A stretch of 9,035 nucleotides of DNA from Planctomycetales bacterium (lineage in GTDB: Bacteria; Planctomycetota; Planctomycetia; Pirellulales; Thermoguttaceae), in assembly GCA_007122045.1 (NCBI GenBank), contig SKJM01000248.1, positions 1 through 9,035 of the forward strand, written 5' to 3'. The notes under the pieces were generated by a model. The model saw only the letters and a program-made list of their open reading frames with translations, was not told where the DNA came from and did no database searches. The translations under genes were made by a program, and so were the position numbers. This document shows, piece by piece, positions 7,401 to 9,035 of this stretch; positions within the stretch are counted from its first letter, which is position 1; every line of letters begins with the position of its first letter.

Positions 7401-7679
7401 CGGTTCGACGACTGGGTGCCGCGCGACACGCGATTCGACGACGGGCATTTCCTCTCGGCGCCGGTGGGCAGCTACAAGCCGAACCCCTGGGGACTGCACG
7501 ACATGCACGGCAACGTGTGGCAGTGGACCCGCAGCGAGACGCCCGACGGACGCATGATCGTTCGCGGCGGTTCCTGGCGCGACCGCCCCCACCGCGCCAC
7601 ATCGAGCTACCGCCTCGACTACCGCCCGTACCACAAGGTGTTCAACGTCGGCTTCCGCGTGATTGCTGAAGTGGAGTGA
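3642..7679 (+). CDS. Secreted dihaem HzsA-like cytochrome c with discoidin and FGE-like domains
   Basis: A 1345-residue paralogue of the preceding gene. In order: Sec signal peptide 1-21; discoidin module ~37-160; helical region to ~345, about 100 residues longer than in the paralogue; HzsA-like propeller ~345-720 (YLPDGRIIFAS, RVMYQRWEYAD, HMNPDGTG); PVEDDGSAHFSIPANKP; haem site C805-AG-C808-H809; second haem site C856-TG-C859-H860; and LITWIDLNAPYHGTW near 955. A linker with GWPFDAAEAARRQ leads to an FGE/SUMF1-fold domain (~1090-1345: IRVPAGRYVMG, LPSEEQWEWACRAGT, NPWGLHDMHGNVWQW, VRGGSW, NVGFRV). The two catalytic cysteines of true FGE align with Asp1314 and Ala1319, so formylglycine formation is unlikely. 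The ATG at 3642 is chosen for GGAGG 6 nt upstream and the matching signal peptide; an in-frame TTG at 3618 is not needed. Substrate unknown. Probably cotranscribed with the URO-D gene. Confidence 0.8.
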   Translation: MRIVTISLFAAAVSAAALAQAETAAWQAELARASQAGRGVLPEEDAAGAVNGNVSGRFSFHTGQDQNPFWQVDLGEIHSLGRLAVHNPHVPERLAGFRLLLSDDGAQWREAYRHDDTPPVGAGEGEPFIVPLADARGRLVRIQVPGRMWMHLDEVQVFAPDGETNLALGKPAAQSSTSQWSTRSIRVDAEQGRAGQGELARRALDPVLRPLGAAQREFRKEADALLAAETPLDDPRWAALYGRAAAVRQRLAAVRDGLERFSPRATRMAIDDMASAFPDRFADAPAHLERLSAIEARLPELREALAVGAEGALAEAEAVLDFQREVLLANPLLDFDKLLVVRRNLGGGARSAMGRAIGMAANFHANDAVPPRGWDNEIAVISGLRGEPQMTTLHKPDGGRIVADLKLDFDAERLMFASVGQEGNAWRIFEIGTDGEGLVQVTPDEGGDVSHSDPCYLPDGRIIFASTANYVGLPCVFGNAPMVSLYRLDRATGKIRQLTFEQDSDWDPTVTNSGRVMYQRWEYADLPHSNSRILFHMNPDGTGQMEYYGSNSYFPPSFFHAQPVPGHPSMIAGIVTGHHGTARSGRLLLLDPALGRHEADGVVQEIPGWGQEVEPIVADRIVDGVWPQFLHPMPLGENYHLVAMKWRPNALWGIYLVDVFDNITLVAEVEGAALLQPVPVQPRPGVPVIPDKIDLRRDDATVLVGDVYHGPGLEGIPRGEVKALRVVSYYWSSRGMGGLLGSIGMDGPWDIRRVLGTVPVEDDGSAHFSIPANKPLMVQPLDTEGKALQLKRTWIVGMPGETVSCAGCHESQNTVPPALHVPLAARRAPSRIEPWYGPTRGFAFHREVQPVLDRRCTGCHDGQPRDDGTTLIDLRGTEMLEGWNSQIAGRVHPQYGGRFSVAYGHLHRYVRRPGIESDMHLLTPGEFHADTTELVQMLRNGRHHGVELDAEEWDRLITWIDLNAPYHGTWSEIVGREAVDRVMPRRLELSERYAGLVVDYEAIYESDRGPLEPILPETTARRDADGSGGRVGTIAMVGAEGAEAVHLGLSSSTEALEVAGWPFDAAEAARRQGPPEEIRRVIDLGEGIELELIRVPAGRYVMGQGGGSSMEAPPRAVDIDQPFWKGRFEVTNAQYARFDPEHDSRHESRHGYQFGRLGYPVNQPEQPVVRVSWQQAMDFCRWLSERSGLQVTLPSEEQWEWACRAGTATPFFYGDHDADYTPYANLGDIRLREYAACTARGGYTRAEVITNPNRFDDWVPRDTRFDDGHFLSAPVGSYKPNPWGLHDMHGNVWQWTRSETPDGRMIVRGGSWRDRPHRATSSYRLDYRPYHKVFNVGFRVIAEVE
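4211..4230 (+). repeat. GCAGG x4 microsatellite in coding sequence, copy 2
   Basis: Four GCAGG units are identical to those at 1051-1070, at the same codon position of the paralogue. The equal unit number in two diverging genes suggests recent duplication, homogenisation or constraint. Confidence 0.8.
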
Positions 7680-7689
7680 ACCTTTACCC

Positions 7690-8775
7690 ATGCCCGACTT
7701 CGCGAACCTGCGCAAGGCCTTCCTGTGCGAGGGCGAGCCGGCCTGCGTGCCGCCCTTGGAGTACGCCGTCGATAAGGCCATCAAGACCCGGTTCCTCGGG
7801 CGCGAGCTGCAATCGATAGACGACGAGGCCGAGTTCTTCCTAACAGCCGGATACGACTTCGTGCCGGTGCTGTTCGGCGTCCGGCTTACGCTGGTCGCGC
7901 GGGCACTCGGCGGCCATACGGCGGGCGGGCCGCGACCGATGCGCCGCGCCGACGCCCACTACAGCGCCAACCAGCCGGAAACAAGCACCCGGCTTTGGGC
8001 CGAGGAGGGCAGGGGGGTGATCGTCGACCGCGCGTCGCTTGAGAACTTCGACTGGCCCGACCCCGATGCCTACAACTACGCCGACATCGCACGCCTGGCC
8101 GAACTCATCCCGGCCGAGGCCAAGGTCATCCCCGTGGTCGGCTACATCTTCGCCGCCGCCTGGATGCTGATGGGTTTCGAGCATTTCTGCCTCGACCTGG
8201 CCGACGGCGGCGAGGTGGCCGTCGGGGTGCTCGACCGGCTGGGCCGGCTCCACCAGCGGGTTGTGGAGAACCTGCTCGATTACGACTGCGTGGGCGCCGT
8301 CTGCATGCCCGACGACATGGCCTACAAGCACGCCCTGATGGTGCGGCCCGAGTTCCTTCGCGAGCACGTGTTCCCCTGGCACGAGCGGATCGGCCGGCTG
8401 GTGCGCGGCAAGGGGCTCCCCTACCTGTTCCACAGCGACGGCAACTACACGCCGGTGATCGGCGACCTGATCGCCTGCGGCTACAACGCCCTGCACCCGT
8501 GCGAGCCGTCGGCGGTGGACATCGCCGCGCTGAAGCGGCAGTACGGCGGCCGGCTGTGCCTGTGCGGCAACATCAACCTCGACTCGACCCTCACCCTCGG
8601 CACGCCCGATGACGTGCGCGAGGAGGTGAAGCTCCGCATCCGCACGGTCGGCCCCGGTGGCGGGTACTGCTGCGGCTCATCGAACTCGGTGACCGAATAC
8701 GTGCCCTTTGCGAACTACCTGGCCATGCTGGAGGCCACGAAGGAGTACGGGCGGTATCCGCTGGATGCCTTATAG
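7690..8775 (+). CDS. URO-D-superfamily protein (not HemE; methyltransferase-like)
   Basis: A 361-residue cytoplasmic protein of the uroporphyrinogen decarboxylase superfamily, which also includes corrinoid methyltransferases such as MtaA/MtbA. The C-terminal half carries the usual landmarks: FHSDGNYTPVIGDLIACGY (H248), ALHPCEP (C271), YGGRLCLCGNINLDSTL, GTPDDVREEV and GPGGGYCCGSSNS (C327, C328), then FANYLAM. In MtaA/MtbA zinc is held by H-X-C and a later Cys. Here the first pair reads H248-S-D250, with C327 or C328 near the later position, so an altered metal site is plausible. I do not see the N-terminal Arg-rich signature of HemE, so a haem role is unlikely; the substrate is unknown. The ATG at 7690 lies 10 bases after the upstream stop, with GGAG at 7673-7676 somewhat far away (13 nt). 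An in-frame TTG at 7663 would overlap the upstream gene and add nine residues. Confidence 0.75.
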   Translation: MPDFANLRKAFLCEGEPACVPPLEYAVDKAIKTRFLGRELQSIDDEAEFFLTAGYDFVPVLFGVRLTLVARALGGHTAGGPRPMRRADAHYSANQPETSTRLWAEEGRGVIVDRASLENFDWPDPDAYNYADIARLAELIPAEAKVIPVVGYIFAAAWMLMGFEHFCLDLADGGEVAVGVLDRLGRLHQRVVENLLDYDCVGAVCMPDDMAYKHALMVRPEFLREHVFPWHERIGRLVRGKGLPYLFHSDGNYTPVIGDLIACGYNALHPCEPSAVDIAALKRQYGGRLCLCGNINLDSTLTLGTPDDVREEVKLRIRTVGPGGGYCCGSSNSVTEYVPFANYLAMLEATKEYGRYPLDAL

Positions 8776-8793
8776 GGTCGCTTCCCATGGCGG

Positions 8794-9035
8794 TCAATCC
8801 GTGTGGAACACTTCTTCCATGCCGGCCCACCACTCGCCTTCCGCGCGGCTTTCCAGCGGCGCCTGGCAGGGCATGCAGTGGCCCCACCACGCTTGCGTCG
8901 TCGGGTCGGCGGCCATCTGGGCCATGTCGGCGGCGAAATCGGCGCCGTGGTACTCGAAGTAACTGAACAGATAGTACCTGCCGTCGTCGAACCGGCGCAG
9001 GAAAATCGAGTAGTTGCGGATGTTGCACTGCTCGA
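8794..9035 (-). CDS. rhaM: L-rhamnose mutarotase, C-terminal part (cut by window edge)
   Basis: The minus strand is open from the window edge to a TGA at 8796-8794, giving 79 residues of a protein whose start lies outside. The family (RhaM/YiiL, DUF718, about 105 residues) interconverts the alpha and beta anomers of L-rhamnose in the cytoplasm, feeding rhamnose isomerase. Visible family landmarks in order are IRNYSIFL, YYLFSYFEY, TTQAWWGHC with the conserved Trp pair, and the C-terminal EEVFHTD. These match the NYAIYL, LLFAMVE, CQRWW and LQEVF blocks of E. coli RhaM. The gene converges on the URO-D gene with an 18-bp gap and no obvious terminator. A mutarotase for fucose or another sugar is possible, but the WW and C-terminal motifs favour the rhamnose family. 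Confidence 0.85.
   Translation of the reverse strand, partial: EQCNIRNYSIFLRRFDDGRYYLFSYFEYHGADFAADMAQMAADPTTQAWWGHCMPCQAPLESRAEGEWWAGMEEVFHTD

Noticed and set aside
485..7679. Calling the two large genes hydrazine synthase (hzsA)
   Set aside because: The propeller and haem order resembles HzsA, but the discoidin and FGE-like domains and the absence of visible HzsB/HzsC genes argue against the enzyme itself.
7690..8775. Calling the URO-D-family gene hemE
   Set aside because: It lacks the HemE N-terminal signature as far as I can see, carries HSDG and GGGY..GSSNS motifs of other superfamily members, and has no haem-synthesis neighbours.

Overview
The window is high-GC bacterial DNA that most resembles a planctomycete or a close relative in the PVC group. 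That placement rests on protein types rather than on any marker gene. There are two large secreted c-type cytochromes with a propeller core like the middle domain of the hydrazine synthase alpha subunit, a planctomycete-type cytochrome c segment, a formylglycine-generating-enzyme (FGE/SUMF1)-like domain, and a URO-D-superfamily protein that is not HemE.

Layout. Positions 1-261 (minus strand) hold the N-terminal part of an IS1182/IS5-type transposase that runs off the left edge. Positions 262-484 carry the divergent upstream region of that transposase and the promoter/leader of the first large gene. Positions 485-3484 (plus) encode a 999-residue secreted protein: signal peptide, discoidin (F5/8 type C) module, HzsA-like propeller and two CXXCH haem sites. 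A 157-bp spacer follows, with a strong GC-rich hairpin and a second copy of the promoter/leader. Positions 3642-7679 (plus) encode a 1345-residue paralogue with the same N-terminus and two CXXCH sites, plus an extra helical segment and a C-terminal FGE-like domain. Ten bases later, 7690-8775 (plus) encodes a URO-D-superfamily protein. Converging on it, 8794-9035 (minus) is the C-terminal part of an L-rhamnose mutarotase that continues past the right edge.

The two large genes share the 99-100 bp leader (two TATAAT-like hexamers, a perfect 15-bp palindrome, a Shine-Dalgarno) and about 250 N-terminal residues. They then drop abruptly to low similarity. This looks like a promoter/secretion/discoidin cassette duplicated, or homogenised by gene conversion, in front of two different enzymatic bodies, with both genes probably under the same control. 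The second large gene and the URO-D gene are probably cotranscribed.

A cautious joint reading is an outward-facing redox function: exported dihaem proteins with a probable glycan-binding module, next to a URO-D-type protein and a rhamnose-metabolism gene. The substrate cannot be read from the sequence. There is no sign of HzsB or HzsC partners or of an anammox cluster. No tRNA, rRNA, CRISPR array or replication origin was seen.
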